Assembly (NCBI RefSeq): GCF_028069725.1
Contig: NZ_JANEWG010000014.1
Span: 31,015-95,014 of the forward strand
Direction of reading: 5' to 3'
DNA length: 64,000 nucleotides
Origin: Citrobacter sp. Awk 4
GTDB lineage: Bacteria; Pseudomonadota; Gammaproteobacteria; Enterobacterales; Enterobacteriaceae
Shown here: positions 13,508-24,549 of the stretch, piece after piece
Numbering within the stretch: position 1 is the first letter of the stretch
How the letters are laid out: every line of letters begins with the position of its first letter
Notes under the pieces: model-generated
Database searches by the model: none
Told to the model about the DNA's origin: nothing
Seen by the model: the letters and a program-made list of their open reading frames with translations, nothing else
Program-made: the position numbers and the translations under genes

Positions 13508-14038
13508 GTGACAACAATAGTAAGCGTACGCCGTAATGGCCATGTAGTCATCGCCGGTGATGGTCAGGCCACACTGGGTAATACCGTAATGAAAGGCAAC
13601 GTGAAAAAAGTCCGCCGCCTGTACAACGACAAAGTCATTGCCGGCTTTGCGGGCGGCACTGCGGATGCCTTCACACTGTTTGAATTATTTGAGCGCAAAT
13701 TAGAAATGCATCAGGGTCACCTGGTCAAAGCCGCCGTGGAGCTGGCGAAAGACTGGCGTACCGACAGGATGTTGCGCAAACTCGAAGCGCTGCTGGCGGT
13801 AGCGGATGAAACTGCCTCTCTCATCATCACCGGTAACGGTGACGTCGTGCAGCCCGAAAACGATTTGATTGCCATCGGCTCAGGCGGCCCTTACGCCCAG
13901 GCGGCAGCACGCGCTCTGCTGGAAAACACCGAGCTCGGCGCGCGTGAAATTGCTGAAAAGGCGTTGGATATTGCAGGTGATATCTGCATCTATACCAACC
14001 ACTTCCATACCATCGAAGAATTACCGTCTAAAGCGTAA
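13508..14038 (+). CDS. hslV: ATP-dependent protease HslV (ClpQ), proteolytic subunit
   Basis: Threonine peptidase related to proteasome beta subunits; two hexameric rings pair with HslU to degrade proteins such as SulA and RpoH. The 176 residues equal E. coli HslV. The product begins M-T-T-I-V-S-V, and removal of Met exposes the nucleophilic Thr; GDGQATLGN with the catalytic-site Asp and Lys33 ([12 protein letters not shown]) follow. Start is GTG at 13508 after AAGGGG. First gene of the hslVU operon under the sigma-32 promoter at 13413. Confidence 0.98.
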   Translation: MTTIVSVRRNGHVVIAGDGQATLGNTVMKGNVKKVRRLYNDKVIAGFAGGTADAFTLFELFERKLEMHQGHLVKAAVELAKDWRTDRMLRKLEALLAVADETASLIITGNGDVVQPENDLIAIGSGGPYAQAAARALLENTELGAREIAEKALDIAGDICIYTNHFHTIEELPSKA

Positions 14039-14047
14039 GGATCTCCC

Positions 14048-15379
14048 ATGTCTGAAATGACCCCACGCGAAATCGTCAGCGAACTGAACAAGCACATTAT
14101 CGGCCAGGACGCAGCGAAACGCTCCGTTGCTATCGCCTTACGTAACCGCTGGCGCCGCATGCAGCTCAACGAAGAGCTGCGCCATGAAGTGACCCCAAAA
14201 AATATTCTGATGATCGGCCCAACCGGCGTCGGTAAAACCGAAATCGCCCGTCGTCTGGCAAAACTGGCCAACGCGCCGTTCATCAAAGTGGAAGCCACCA
14301 AGTTCACCGAAGTGGGCTATGTCGGCAAAGAAGTTGACTCCATCATCCGAGATCTGACTGATTCAGCAATCAAAATGGTTCGCGTCCAGTCTATCGAGAA
14401 AAACCGCTACCGTGCGGAAGAGATGGCGGAAGAGCGTATTCTTGATGTGCTGATCCCACCGGCGAAAAATAACTGGGGCCAGGCTGAACAACCGTCTGAA
14501 CCCTCTGCTGCACGCCAGGCATTCCGCAAAAAACTGCGTGAAGGCCAGCTCGATGATAAAGAAATCGAGATCGATCTTGCCGCTGCACCGATGGGCGTTG
14601 AAATTATGGCGCCTCCGGGAATGGAAGAGATGACCAGCCAGTTGCAGTCTATGTTCCAGAACCTGGGCGGCCAGAAACAAAAACCGCGCAAACTGAAAAT
14701 CAAAGATGCAATGAAGCTGTTGATCGAAGAAGAAGCGGCGAAACTGGTCAACCCGGAAGAGCTGAAACAAGACGCAATCGACGCAGTCGAGCAGCACGGT
14801 ATCGTGTTTATCGACGAAATCGACAAAATCTGTAAGCGTGGCGAATCCTCCGGCCCGGATGTCTCCCGCGAAGGCGTACAGCGCGACCTGCTGCCGCTGG
14901 TTGAAGGCTGCACCGTCTCCACCAAACACGGTATGGTCAAAACTGACCACATCCTGTTTATCGCTTCCGGCGCATTCCAGGTGGCAAAACCGTCTGACCT
15001 GATCCCTGAATTACAGGGGCGCCTGCCGATTCGCGTTGAGCTGCAAGCGCTGACCACCAGCGACTTTGAACGTATTTTGACTGAACCTAACGCCTCTATC
15101 ACCGTCCAGTACAAAGCATTGATGGCGACCGAAGGTGTGAACATTGAGTTCACCGAATCTGGCATCAAGCGCATTGCCGAAGCCGCGTGGCAGGTAAACG
15201 AGACCACCGAAAACATCGGTGCCCGTCGTTTACACACCGTGCTGGAGCGTCTGATGGAAGATATTTCTTATGATGCGAGCGATCTGAACGGTCAAAGCAT
15301 AACAATTGATGCGGATTATGTGAGCAAACATCTGGATGCGCTGGTCGCAGATGAAGATCTGAGCCGTTTTATCCTATAA
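14048..15379 (+). CDS. hslU: HslU (ClpY), AAA+ unfoldase of the HslUV protease
   Basis: Hexameric AAA+ ATPase that unfolds substrates and feeds them to HslV. The 443 residues equal E. coli HslU. Walker A GPTGVGKT at residues 57-64; the pore-loop GYVGKEVDS near 91; the intermediate (I) domain at about 110-240; Walker [12 protein letters not shown] near 250; the C-terminal tail ends LSRFIL, which in the family inserts into HslV. It starts 9 bases after hslV with its own purine-rich site and ends with a clear terminator. Confidence 0.98.
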   Translation: MSEMTPREIVSELNKHIIGQDAAKRSVAIALRNRWRRMQLNEELRHEVTPKNILMIGPTGVGKTEIARRLAKLANAPFIKVEATKFTEVGYVGKEVDSIIRDLTDSAIKMVRVQSIEKNRYRAEEMAEERILDVLIPPAKNNWGQAEQPSEPSAARQAFRKKLREGQLDDKEIEIDLAAAPMGVEIMAPPGMEEMTSQLQSMFQNLGGQKQKPRKLKIKDAMKLLIEEEAAKLVNPEELKQDAIDAVEQHGIVFIDEIDKICKRGESSGPDVSREGVQRDLLPLVEGCTVSTKHGMVKTDHILFIASGAFQVAKPSDLIPELQGRLPIRVELQALTTSDFERILTEPNASITVQYKALMATEGVNIEFTESGIKRIAEAAWQVNETTENIGARRLHTVLERLMEDISYDASDLNGQSITIDADYVSKHLDALVADEDLSRFIL

Positions 15380-15408
15380 TCGCGTTCAATGCATTTTCAT
15401 CATTGTTG

Positions 15409-15434
15409 ATGGGGCTGAAAAGCCCCATTTTTAT
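15409..15434 (+). terminator. Terminator of hslVU
   Basis: An ATGGGGCT/AGCCCCAT stem with a GAAA tetraloop is followed by a T-rich tract, 30 bases past the hslU stop. Confidence 0.9.
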
Positions 15435-15445
15435 TGGCGCTAAAT

Positions 15446-16375
15446 ATGACTGAACAACAACAAATTAGCCGCTCACAAGCCTGGCTGGAAAGTTTACGAC
15501 CCAAGACCCTACCGCTCGCCTTCGCGGCGATCATCGTCGGTACGGCCCTGGCATGGTGGAAGGGATTTTTTGACCCGCTGGTCGCGGTGTTGGCATTGAT
15601 TACTGCAGGGCTACTGCAGATCCTGTCAAATCTCGCTAACGACTATGGCGATGCGGTCAAAGGCAGCGACAAACCTGACCGCATTGGTCCACTGCGTGGC
15701 ATGCAAAAAGGGGTGATCACTCAGCAGGAGATGAAACGAGCATTGATCGTCACCGTCGTGCTCATTTGCCTGTCCGGTCTGGCGCTGGTCGTCGTGGCGT
15801 GTAACACACTGACCGATTTTGTCGGTTTCCTGGTGCTGGGCGGTCTGTCGATTATCGCGGCCATTACCTACACCGTAGGTAACCGCCCGTATGGTTACAT
15901 CGGTCTGGGTGATATTTCCGTACTGGTGTTCTTTGGCTGGCTGAGCGTCATGGGTAGCTGGTATTTGCAGGCACACACGCTGATTCCTGAACTCATTCTC
16001 CCGGCAACTGCTTGCGGTCTGCTGGCAACGGCAGTGCTCAACATCAATAACCTGCGTGACATCAACAGCGACAAGGAAAACGGTAAAAACACGCTGGTTG
16101 TGCGTTTAGGCGCGGTCAACGCCCGTCGCTATCATGCCTGCCTGCTGATGGGAACGCTGGTCTGCCTGGCGCTGTTTAACCTTCTCTCTTTGCAAAGCCT
16201 GTGGGGATGGCTGTTTATTCTGGCAGCACCGCTGCTGATCAAACAGGCACGCTATGTGATGCGCGAAATGGAACCGGCTGCGATGCGCCCAATGCTGGAG
16301 CGGACGGTCAAAGCCGCGCTACTCACTAACCTACTGTTTGTGGTTGGCATTTTCCTAAGTCAGTGGTCCGTTTAA
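15446..16375 (+). CDS. menA: 1,4-dihydroxy-2-naphthoate octaprenyltransferase MenA
   Basis: Membrane UbiA-family prenyltransferase that attaches the octaprenyl chain to DHNA to give demethylmenaquinone. The 309 residues (E. coli 308) begin MTEQQQISRSQAWLESLRPK; the Asp-rich motif NDYGDAVKGSDKPDR near residue 68 and the second one LRDINSDKENGKNT near residue 198 bind Mg-prenyl diphosphate. About eight to nine hydrophobic spans follow. A TTG 12 bases upstream is open but lies next to the hslU terminator; ATG 15446 is the family start. Confidence 0.97.
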   Translation: MTEQQQISRSQAWLESLRPKTLPLAFAAIIVGTALAWWKGFFDPLVAVLALITAGLLQILSNLANDYGDAVKGSDKPDRIGPLRGMQKGVITQQEMKRALIVTVVLICLSGLALVVVACNTLTDFVGFLVLGGLSIIAAITYTVGNRPYGYIGLGDISVLVFFGWLSVMGSWYLQAHTLIPELILPATACGLLATAVLNINNLRDINSDKENGKNTLVVRLGAVNARRYHACLLMGTLVCLALFNLLSLQSLWGWLFILAAPLLIKQARYVMREMEPAAMRPMLERTVKAALLTNLLFVVGIFLSQWSV

Positions 16376-16467
16376 CTGACAAATATCAATTAACAATTGA
16401 TGATTTTGCCAACAGTACACATAGCGCGATATACTAAAAATTCTCGCAGCAACTGAACGTTGATCCT

Positions 16468-16953
16468 ATGAAATACGATACTTCCGAGCTTTGTGACATC
16501 TACCAGGAAGATGTCAACGTCGTGGAACCGCTGTTCTCTAACTTTGGAGGACGGTCGTCGTTTGGCGGACAAATCATTACGGTAAAATGTTTCGAGGACA
16601 ACGGGTTGCTGTATGATCTGCTCGAACAAAATGGCCGTGGACGCATCCTGCTGGTCGATGGCGGGGGTTCTGTCCGTCGTGCGCTGGTCGACGCCGAACT
16701 GGCGCGTCTGGCCGTACAGAATGAATGGGAAGGTCTGGTCATCTACGGCGCAGTGCGTCAGGTAGACGATCTGGAAGAGCTGGACATTGGTATTCAGGCG
16801 ATCGCCGCCATTCCGGTGGGTGCCGCAGGTGAAGGCATTGGGGAAAGCGATGTTCGCGTCAATTTCGGCGGCGTGACCTTCTTCTCCGGCGACCATCTGT
16901 ATGCCGATAATACCGGGATAATCCTTTCCGAAGACCCCCTCGATATCGAGTAA
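16468..16953 (+). CDS. rraA: Ribonuclease E activity regulator RraA
   Basis: Trimeric protein that binds RNase E and degradosome components and inhibits RNA cleavage. The 161 residues equal E. coli RraA, starting [20 protein letters not shown], with the conserved [21 protein letters not shown] block near residue 60. Its fold is related to HMG aldolases and demethylmenaquinone methyltransferase-like proteins, but it has no known enzyme activity. It lies 92 bases after menA and ends in its own terminator. Confidence 0.97.
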   Translation: MKYDTSELCDIYQEDVNVVEPLFSNFGGRSSFGGQIITVKCFEDNGLLYDLLEQNGRGRILLVDGGGSVRRALVDAELARLAVQNEWEGLVIYGAVRQVDDLEELDIGIQAIAAIPVGAAGEGIGESDVRVNFGGVTFFSGDHLYADNTGIILSEDPLDIE

Positions 16954-16977
16954 AGAAAATACCGCAATTCGGTGTGA

Positions 16978-17010
16978 TGCCAGTCGGTTAAACAACTGAC
17001 TGGCAATTTA
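16978..17010 (+). terminator. Terminator-like hairpin after rraA
   Basis: A TGCCAGTC/GACTGGCA stem followed by ATTTA, 25 bases after the rraA stop. The T tract is short. Confidence 0.65.
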
Positions 17011-17144
17011 CTTCGATTCTGGAAATCTCCAGACCCTATTTTTTGCAACTTCACCCTTTCGATTCCCCCATTCAGCGCATTGACGAAGAAAAAACTCTCT
17101 CTATACCTAATGATGAATCTCATCACTCTCGTCACGGGGTCATC

Positions 17145-17888
17145 ATGCATATCGATCTGACAGGTAAAAAAGCGCTGGTCACCGGAGCCAGTCGTGGATT
17201 AGGGCGCGCTATTGCACTGTCGCTGGCGAAAGCCGGTGCTGATGTTGTTATTACCTATGAAAAATCTGCGGAGAAAGCCCAGGCCGTTGCCAATGAAATT
17301 ACAGCACTCGGCCGCCATGGCGAGGCTATTCAGGCAAACAGTGCAAGCGCTCAGGCTATTCAGAACGCCGTAAATCACACGATACTGTCACTAGGAGGAT
17401 TAGATATCCTGGTCAACAACGCAGGGATCGCACGCGGTGGCCCGCTGGAGTCGCTATCACTGGAAGACATCGACGCGTTGATTAACGTGAATATCCGTGG
17501 CGTGGTGGTAGCCATACAGGCCGCGTTGCCACATATCCCTGAAGGTGGGCGAATTATCAATATTGGCAGTTGCCTTGCCAACCGTGTCGCCCTGCCGGGG
17601 ATTGCTGTCTACGCGATGACTAAATCAGCGCTCAACTCGCTAACCCGTGGCCTGGCTCGTGATCTCGGCCCACGGGGTATTACCGTCAACCTTGTCCATC
17701 CCGGCCCAACGGACAGTGATATGAACCCAGCAGATGGCGAACAGGCGGACTCCCAACGACAGCTTATTGCGACAGGGCATTACGGTACACCGGAGGATGT
17801 TGCAGCGGCGGTGACGTTTCTGGCAAGCCCAGCGGCTGGGCAGATTTCCGGCACTGGTCTGGACGTGGATGGGGGTTTGAATGCCTGA
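17145..17888 (+). CDS. SDR family oxidoreductase
   Basis: A classical short-chain dehydrogenase/reductase of 247 residues. TGASRGLG at about residues 12-19 is the NAD(P) motif, NNAG follows near 85, and YAMTK carries the catalytic Tyr and Lys near 152-156, with the Ser in NIGSC upstream. The C-terminal GTGLDVDGG is also typical. Closest to FabG-like 3-oxoacyl reductases of unknown substrate. ATG 17145 (MHIDLTGKKALVTG) is chosen over the long non-homologous upstream extension, with GGGG seven bases before it. K-12 has nothing between rraA and zapB; here the gene is followed by REP and ERIC repeats. Confidence 0.9.
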   Translation: MHIDLTGKKALVTGASRGLGRAIALSLAKAGADVVITYEKSAEKAQAVANEITALGRHGEAIQANSASAQAIQNAVNHTILSLGGLDILVNNAGIARGGPLESLSLEDIDALINVNIRGVVVAIQAALPHIPEGGRIINIGSCLANRVALPGIAVYAMTKSALNSLTRGLARDLGPRGITVNLVHPGPTDSDMNPADGEQADSQRQLIATGHYGTPEDVAAAVTFLASPAAGQISGTGLDVDGGLNA

Positions 17889-17922
17889 AACTAACGTTGT
17901 ATCGTGGTAAAGGTATGATATT

Positions 17923-17955
17923 GCCGGATGACGGCTTGCGCCTTATCCGGCCTAC
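17923..17955. repeat. REP element
   Basis: One REP unit, GCCGGATGACGGCTTGCGCC then TTATCCGGCCTAC, 34 bases after the SDR gene. Confidence 0.85.
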
Positions 17956-17971
17956 ATGCTGGTACTCAATT

Positions 17972-18092
17972 CCTCTAAAGATTCCGCGTTAGGGCAAGAC
18001 GGCAAACGAAGATATCCCCAGGAGCGTAGTAAACTACGTGACTGGGGTAGCTGAGCGCAGCCAACGCCGCCATAACGTGAAATATGACGAGG
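17972..18092. repeat. ERIC (IRU) element
   Basis: An imperfect palindrome of about 121 bp. Its core ATCCCCAGGAGC...GTGACTGGGGT...GAGCGCAGCCAACG matches the ERIC consensus as known from the ERIC1R and ERIC2 primer sites. The central hairpin is CCCCAG (18016) pairing with CTGGGG (to 18047) around CGTAGT-AA-ACTACG. It ends one base before the zapB stop codon. Confidence 0.88.
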
Positions 18093-18093
18093 A

Positions 18094-18731
<638 letters not shown>

Positions 18732-19577
18732 ATGAGTCAAACATCAACCTTAAAAGGCCAGTGCATTGCTGAATTCCTCGGTACCGGGTTGTTGATTTTT
18801 TTCGGTGTGGGTTGTGTCGCTGCGCTCAAAGTGGCTGGGGCTACTTTCGGTCAGTGGGAAATCAGTGTCATCTGGGGTCTGGGAGTAGCAATGGCTATTT
18901 ACCTGACGGCAGGTGTTTCTGGCGCACATCTGAATCCGGCAGTAACCATCGCACTGTGGCTGTTCGCGTGTTTTGACAAGCGCAAAGTTGTGCCTTTTAT
19001 CCTTTCTCAATTTGCCGGTGCTTTTTGCGCTGCGGCGTTAGTTTACGGGCTCTACTACAATCTTTTTGCCGACTTTGAACAAACGAATCATATCGTGCGT
19101 GGCAGCGTCGAAAGCCTCAATCTGGCAGGGACTTTCTCTACTTATCCAAACCCACATATCAATTTTGTGCAGGCCTTCGCGGTTGAAATGGTGATTACCG
19201 CTATTCTGATGGGGGTCATTCTGGCACTGACTGATGACGGTAACGGTGTGCCTCGCGGTCCGCTGGCGCCGCTGCTCATCGGTTTACTGATCGCCGTTAT
19301 CGGTGCATCAATGGGTCCATTGACGGGATTCGCGATGAACCCGGCACGTGATATCGGCCCAAAAGCTTTCGCCTGGCTCGCTGGCTGGGGCAATATTGCC
19401 TTTACCGGTGGCAAAGACATTCCTTACTTCCTGGTGCCGCTGTTCGGCCCTGTTGCGGGCGCCATTTTGGGTGCGTTCGCTTATCGCAAGCTGATTGGCC
19501 GCCATTTACCTTGCGATACCTGTGTCGTGGAAGAGAAAGACGCCACGACGACTTCACAACAAAAAGCTTCGCTGTAA
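18732..19577 (+). CDS. glpF: Glycerol uptake facilitator GlpF (aquaglyceroporin)
   Basis: Inner-membrane channel for glycerol. The 281 residues equal E. coli GlpF. Six hydrophobic spans and two half-helices carry the two asparagine motifs: NPA at residue 68 (GAHLNPAVTIAL) and NPARD near 203 (GFAMNPARDIGP), the Asp being typical of glycerol rather than water channels. First gene of glpFKX; glpK follows after about 20 bases. Confidence 0.98.
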   Translation: MSQTSTLKGQCIAEFLGTGLLIFFGVGCVAALKVAGATFGQWEISVIWGLGVAMAIYLTAGVSGAHLNPAVTIALWLFACFDKRKVVPFILSQFAGAFCAAALVYGLYYNLFADFEQTNHIVRGSVESLNLAGTFSTYPNPHINFVQAFAVEMVITAILMGVILALTDDGNGVPRGPLAPLLIGLLIAVIGASMGPLTGFAMNPARDIGPKAFAWLAGWGNIAFTGGKDIPYFLVPLFGPVAGAILGAFAYRKLIGRHLPCDTCVVEEKDATTTSQQKASL

Positions 19578-19582
19578 TGTGA

Positions 19583-21106
<1,524 letters not shown>

Positions 21107-21114
21107 TGTTGCCA

Positions 21115-21142
21115 TGCCGGATGGCGGTATCGCCGTCCGGCA
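21115..21142. repeat. REP hairpin between glpK and glpX
   Basis: A TGCCGGATGGCG/CGCCGTCCGGCA near-perfect stem with a GTAT loop inside the operon; such REP hairpins commonly protect upstream mRNA from 3' exonucleases. Confidence 0.85.
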
Positions 21143-21244
21143 AAACCTTTGCGTGGGGCAACGCTGCACACGCACATACATCAATAATCCCCCCTCCTCC
21201 CCTGTGCTACACTTCGCGCAATTTCTTTCTGCTACGGGTTTGCT

Positions 21245-22255
21245 ATGAGACGAGAACTTGCCATCGAATTTTCCCGCGTGACCGAAGCGGCTGCGCTGGC
21301 TGGCTATAAATGGTTAGGGCGCGGCGATAAAAATACCGCTGACGGCGCGGCCGTTAACGCCATGCGCATTATGCTCAATCAGGTCAACATTGACGGGACG
21401 ATTGTCATCGGCGAAGGCGAGATCGATGAAGCGCCAATGTTGTTTATCGGCGAGAAGGTCGGTACCGGACACGGCGACGCGGTAGACATTGCTGTCGATC
21501 CAATCGAAGGTACCCGCATGACGGCGATGGGTCAGGCTAACGCGCTGGCGGTTCTGGCCGTCGGCGACAAAGGCTGCTTCCTGAACGCGCCGGATATGTA
21601 CATGGAAAAGCTGATCGTAGGTCCTGGCGCAAAAGGGTCTATCGATCTCAACCTGCCGCTGGCGGAAAACCTGAATAACGTGGCAAAGGCGCTCAACAAA
21701 TCACTGAGCGAACTGACCGTCACCATTCTGGCGAAACCTCGCCATGATGGGGTGATCGCAGAGATGCAGACGTTGGGCGTGCGCGTATTTGCGATTCCTG
21801 ACGGTGATGTTGCCGCGTCTATTCTGACCTGCATGCCAGACAGCGAAGTCGACGTATTGTACGGGATTGGCGGTGCGCCGGAAGGTGTCGTGTCCGCCGC
21901 AGTGATTCGCGCACTGGACGGCGATATGCAGGGCCGCCTGCTCGCACGTCATGACGTCAAGGGCGATAGCGAAGATAATCGTCGCATTGGCGAGCAGGAA
22001 CTGGCGCGCTGCGAGGCGATGGGCATTGAAGCGGGTAAAGCGCTGCGTCTGGACGAAATGGCGCGCAGCGACAACGTCATCTTCTCCGCGACCGGGATCA
22101 CCAAAGGCGACCTGCTGGAGGGGATCAGCCGTAAAGGCAACATCGCGACCACTGAAACACTGCTGATCCGCGGGAAATCACGCACCATTCGCCGCATCCA
22201 GTCTATTCATTACCTCGATCGCAAAGACCCGGACGTACAGGCGCATATCCTTTAA
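21245..22255 (+). CDS. glpX: Fructose-1,6-bisphosphatase class II GlpX
   Basis: Converts fructose-1,6-bisphosphate to fructose-6-phosphate for gluconeogenesis. The 336 residues equal E. coli GlpX. Metal and substrate motifs visible: GEGEIDEAPMLFIGEKVG near residue 57, DIAVDPIEGTRMTAMG near 85 and GIGGAPEGVVSAAV near 208. Third gene of glpFKX, separated from glpK by a REP hairpin and followed by an ERIC-like repeat. Confidence 0.98.
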   Translation: MRRELAIEFSRVTEAAALAGYKWLGRGDKNTADGAAVNAMRIMLNQVNIDGTIVIGEGEIDEAPMLFIGEKVGTGHGDAVDIAVDPIEGTRMTAMGQANALAVLAVGDKGCFLNAPDMYMEKLIVGPGAKGSIDLNLPLAENLNNVAKALNKSLSELTVTILAKPRHDGVIAEMQTLGVRVFAIPDGDVAASILTCMPDSEVDVLYGIGGAPEGVVSAAVIRALDGDMQGRLLARHDVKGDSEDNRRIGEQELARCEAMGIEAGKALRLDEMARSDNVIFSATGITKGDLLEGISRKGNIATTETLLIRGKSRTIRRIQSIHYLDRKDPDVQAHIL

Positions 22256-22259
22256 AATT

Positions 22260-22385
22260 TTACACAAAATCCTTCACGGTGCATCGCGGCGGCAAGCGAG
22301 CAAAATCCCGGTAGCATAGACAACGATACGACTGGATTGCGCGAGTGCTGCCAACAACGAGGCACCGTGAAGGATAAATGTGTAA
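22260..22385. repeat. ERIC-like element, divergent copy
   Basis: A 126-bp imperfect palindrome. The ends TTACACA...ATCCTTCACGGTGC (22260-22282) and GCACCGTGAAGGAT...TGTGTAA (22362-22385) are nearly perfect inverted copies. The interior (GGCAAGCGAGC, ACGACTGGATTG, GAGTGCTGCCAAC) aligns with the ERIC core but is worn. Length and layout fit the 126-127 bp ERIC family; it is clearly more divergent than the copy at 17972. Confidence 0.7.
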
Positions 22386-22477
22386 TTTGATCAATAGAGC
22401 CTTCCAGTCCATATGGGCTGGAAATCTTTCGTCCAACGAACGAAGATAGGACTATTGGATCGGAACAGGAGAAGACC

Positions 22478-23224
22478 ATGGCAGAGTGGGTAACAGGCAA
22501 AGTGACTAACGTGCAGTACTGGACTGAGACCCTGTTGAGTCTGACCGTTCACGCCCCGGTTCATCCCTTCACCGCAGGTCAATTTACCAAGCTCGGGATG
22601 GAGATTGACGGTGAGCGCGTCCAGCGCGCCTATTCCTATGTCAACGCCCCCGAGAATCCCGATCTGGAATTTTACCTGGTCATCGTTCCCGACGGTAAAC
22701 TGAGTCCACGACTGGCCGCGCTGAAACCCGGTGATGACGTCCAGGTCGTCAGTGAAGCCGCAGGTTTTTTTGTGCTGGATGAGGTTCCCGATTGCGACAC
22801 GCTGTGGATGCTGGCGACGGGGACGGCAATTGGCCCTTACCTGTCAATTCTGCAACAGGGTAAAGACGTCGAACGTTTTAAAAATCTGGTGCTGGTGCAT
22901 GCCGCGCGTTACGCCGCCGACCTAAGCTATCTGCCGCTCATGCTGGAGCTACAGGCACGCTACGAAGGTAAATTACGGATTCAAACAGTGGTAAGTCGGG
23001 AAACCATCGCGGGTTCACTAACCGGGCGTATACCGGCGCTGATTGAAAGCGGTGAGCTGGAAAAAGCGGTTGGTCTGCCGATGGATAAAGAAACCAGCCA
23101 CGTCATGCTGTGCGGCAACCCGCAGATGGTTCGCGACACGCAGCAATTGCTGAAAGAAACCCGGCAAATGACCAAACACCTGCGCCGCCGACCGGGCCAC
23201 ATGACTGCCGAACACTACTGGTAA
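22478..23224 (+). CDS. fpr: Ferredoxin/flavodoxin NADP+ reductase
   Basis: FAD enzyme that passes electrons from NADPH to flavodoxin and ferredoxin, supplying reduction of radical-SAM and related enzymes. The 248 residues equal E. coli Fpr: FAD-binding RAYSYVNAPE near residue 50, NADP-binding MLATGTAIGPYLSIL near 110 and MLCGNPQMV near 210. Start follows ACAGGAGAAG. In E. coli it belongs to the SoxRS regulon; I did not find a soxbox that I could defend in the 92 bases left between the ERIC element and the start. Confidence 0.97.
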   Translation: MAEWVTGKVTNVQYWTETLLSLTVHAPVHPFTAGQFTKLGMEIDGERVQRAYSYVNAPENPDLEFYLVIVPDGKLSPRLAALKPGDDVQVVSEAAGFFVLDEVPDCDTLWMLATGTAIGPYLSILQQGKDVERFKNLVLVHAARYAADLSYLPLMLELQARYEGKLRIQTVVSRETIAGSLTGRIPALIESGELEKAVGLPMDKETSHVMLCGNPQMVRDTQQLLKETRQMTKHLRRRPGHMTAEHYW

Positions 23225-23229
23225 TTTCT

Positions 23230-23315
23230 TGCCGGATGGCGGCTTCGTTCTTCCGGCCTACGGTTGACGCTTTTCTGTAGGCCGGATAAGACGCCTTTGC
23301 GTCGCCATCCGGCAT
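23230..23315. repeat. BIME of two inverted REP units
   Basis: GCCGGATGGCGG...TTCCGGCCTA (23231-23260) and the inverted GTAGGCCGGATAAGACG...CGCCATCCGGCAT (23278-23315). They occupy the whole gap between convergent fpr and yiiR; K-12 carries yiiS and uspD here. Confidence 0.9.
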
Positions 23316-23320
23316 TAGAT

Positions 23321-23743
23321 TCATGCTTTGTACTTCACGTCCTGCGTATCTTTGCCAAACTTATTCTCTCCCTGGGTGCCGACAAATGCGCCCAGGTCAA
23401 TCAGCATCATGACCAGGATCACTGTTGGAACAAAACGTCCGACAACCCACTGCCACATTCCCGGTAGCATGACCCAGTTGCCCGCCAGGAGCATCCACGC
23501 CAGAATCATCAGTAACGCCCACAAACCTGAACGCCCTCTGTCATGCAGGCGTTTTACCATTACCGCTGCCGTAGGCCAGAGCAGACATACCAGAGCAAAC
23601 GCCGCCGTTTTAATCTCAAGCCATTGTTTACTGGCCAGGGTGAACAGAACCAGCATACCGACAAACCAGAGGCCGACCCAAATCCAGAAATCACGGCGTC
23701 CGATACGCCCTTTAAATGAGAATAACCACTGCTGTATGGTCAT
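23321..23743 (-). CDS. yiiR: DUF805 membrane protein YiiR
   Basis: Inner-membrane protein of the DUF805 family, 140 residues, function unknown. It starts MTIQQWLFSFKGRIGRRDFW, the diagnostic GRIGRRDFW segment, followed by four hydrophobic spans and VKRLHDRGRSG between spans two and three. E. coli YiiR is 146 residues; the C-terminal tail is a few residues shorter. A ten-residue upstream extension (from 23773) is open but lacks a homologue; the ATG at 23743 follows AAGGAA. Confidence 0.92.
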   Translation of the reverse strand: MTIQQWLFSFKGRIGRRDFWIWVGLWFVGMLVLFTLASKQWLEIKTAAFALVCLLWPTAAVMVKRLHDRGRSGLWALLMILAWMLLAGNWVMLPGMWQWVVGRFVPTVILVMMLIDLGAFVGTQGENKFGKDTQDVKYKA

Positions 23744-23843
23744 GTAAGTTCCTTTATTATTGCCCTGGTCCACAGTTTACCCTTTTGACAAGCCAGACAG
23801 TTATCGTTTTAATCGTGAGCAGCCATAACGAAAGGTAAGATTG

Positions 23844-24440
23844 ATGAAGCCAGGATGTACGCTGTTTTTACTATTGTTTTCTGTGATTTCCGTAACCACA
23901 ACGGTACAGGCAGAAGAGCCCTCGACGACGACGGCGCCGTATCTGTTGGCTGGCGCTCCAACGTTCGATCTCTCGATCAGCCAGTTTCGCGAAAACTTTA
24001 ACAGCCAAAACCCTAAGCTCTCACTGAACGAATTTCGCGCTATCGACAGCAGTCGGGACAACGCCAATCTGACGCGCGCCGCCAGCAAGATCAACGAAAA
24101 CCTGTACGCCTCAACGGCGCTGGAACGCGGCACGTTAAAAATCAAAAGCATGCAGATAACCTGGCTTCCCATTCAAGGACCTGAGCAAAAAGCGGCAAGG
24201 ACGAAAGCGCTGGAGTATATGGCGGCGGTCATTCGTAGCGTCGCGCCGTTACTGACGAAGGAACAAAGCCAGAAAAAACTGCATCGGTTGCTTATTGCAG
24301 GCAAGAATAAGCACTACTACGCTGAAACCGAAGGCGCAATTCGCTATGTTGTCGCAGATAACGGTGAAAAGGGGCTGACCTTCGCTGTTGAACCGATTAA
24401 GCTGGCACTATCTGAAGGCCTGGAAGGGTCGAATAAATGA
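23844..24440 (+). CDS. yiiQ: DUF1454 periplasmic protein YiiQ
   Basis: Predicted exported protein of 198 residues, family DUF1454, function unknown. The signal peptide (MKPGCTLFLLLFSVISVTTT, then VQA|EE) is followed by the conserved YLLAGAPTFDLSISQFRENF block and QSQKKLHRLLIAGKNKHYYAE toward the end. ATG 23844 rather than the TTG at 23841. Divergent from yiiR and 109 bases upstream of tpiA, as in E. coli. Confidence 0.93.
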   Translation: MKPGCTLFLLLFSVISVTTTVQAEEPSTTTAPYLLAGAPTFDLSISQFRENFNSQNPKLSLNEFRAIDSSRDNANLTRAASKINENLYASTALERGTLKIKSMQITWLPIQGPEQKAARTKALEYMAAVIRSVAPLLTKEQSQKKLHRLLIAGKNKHYYAETEGAIRYVVADNGEKGLTFAVEPIKLALSEGLEGSNK

Positions 24441-24549
24441 CAAAAAGCAAAGCCTTTCCAGTGACGAATCTCTATACTGTTTCACAGACCATGCTGCCCT
24501 GAAGGGCGGCCATATTCATTAATTCGCTGATAAAGCGTGGAGAATTGAA

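Noticed and set aside
14407..15237. 276-codon open frame antisense to hslU
   Set aside because: Shadow of a codon-biased gene; serine/arginine-rich product without domain features, no ribosome site, fully inside hslU.
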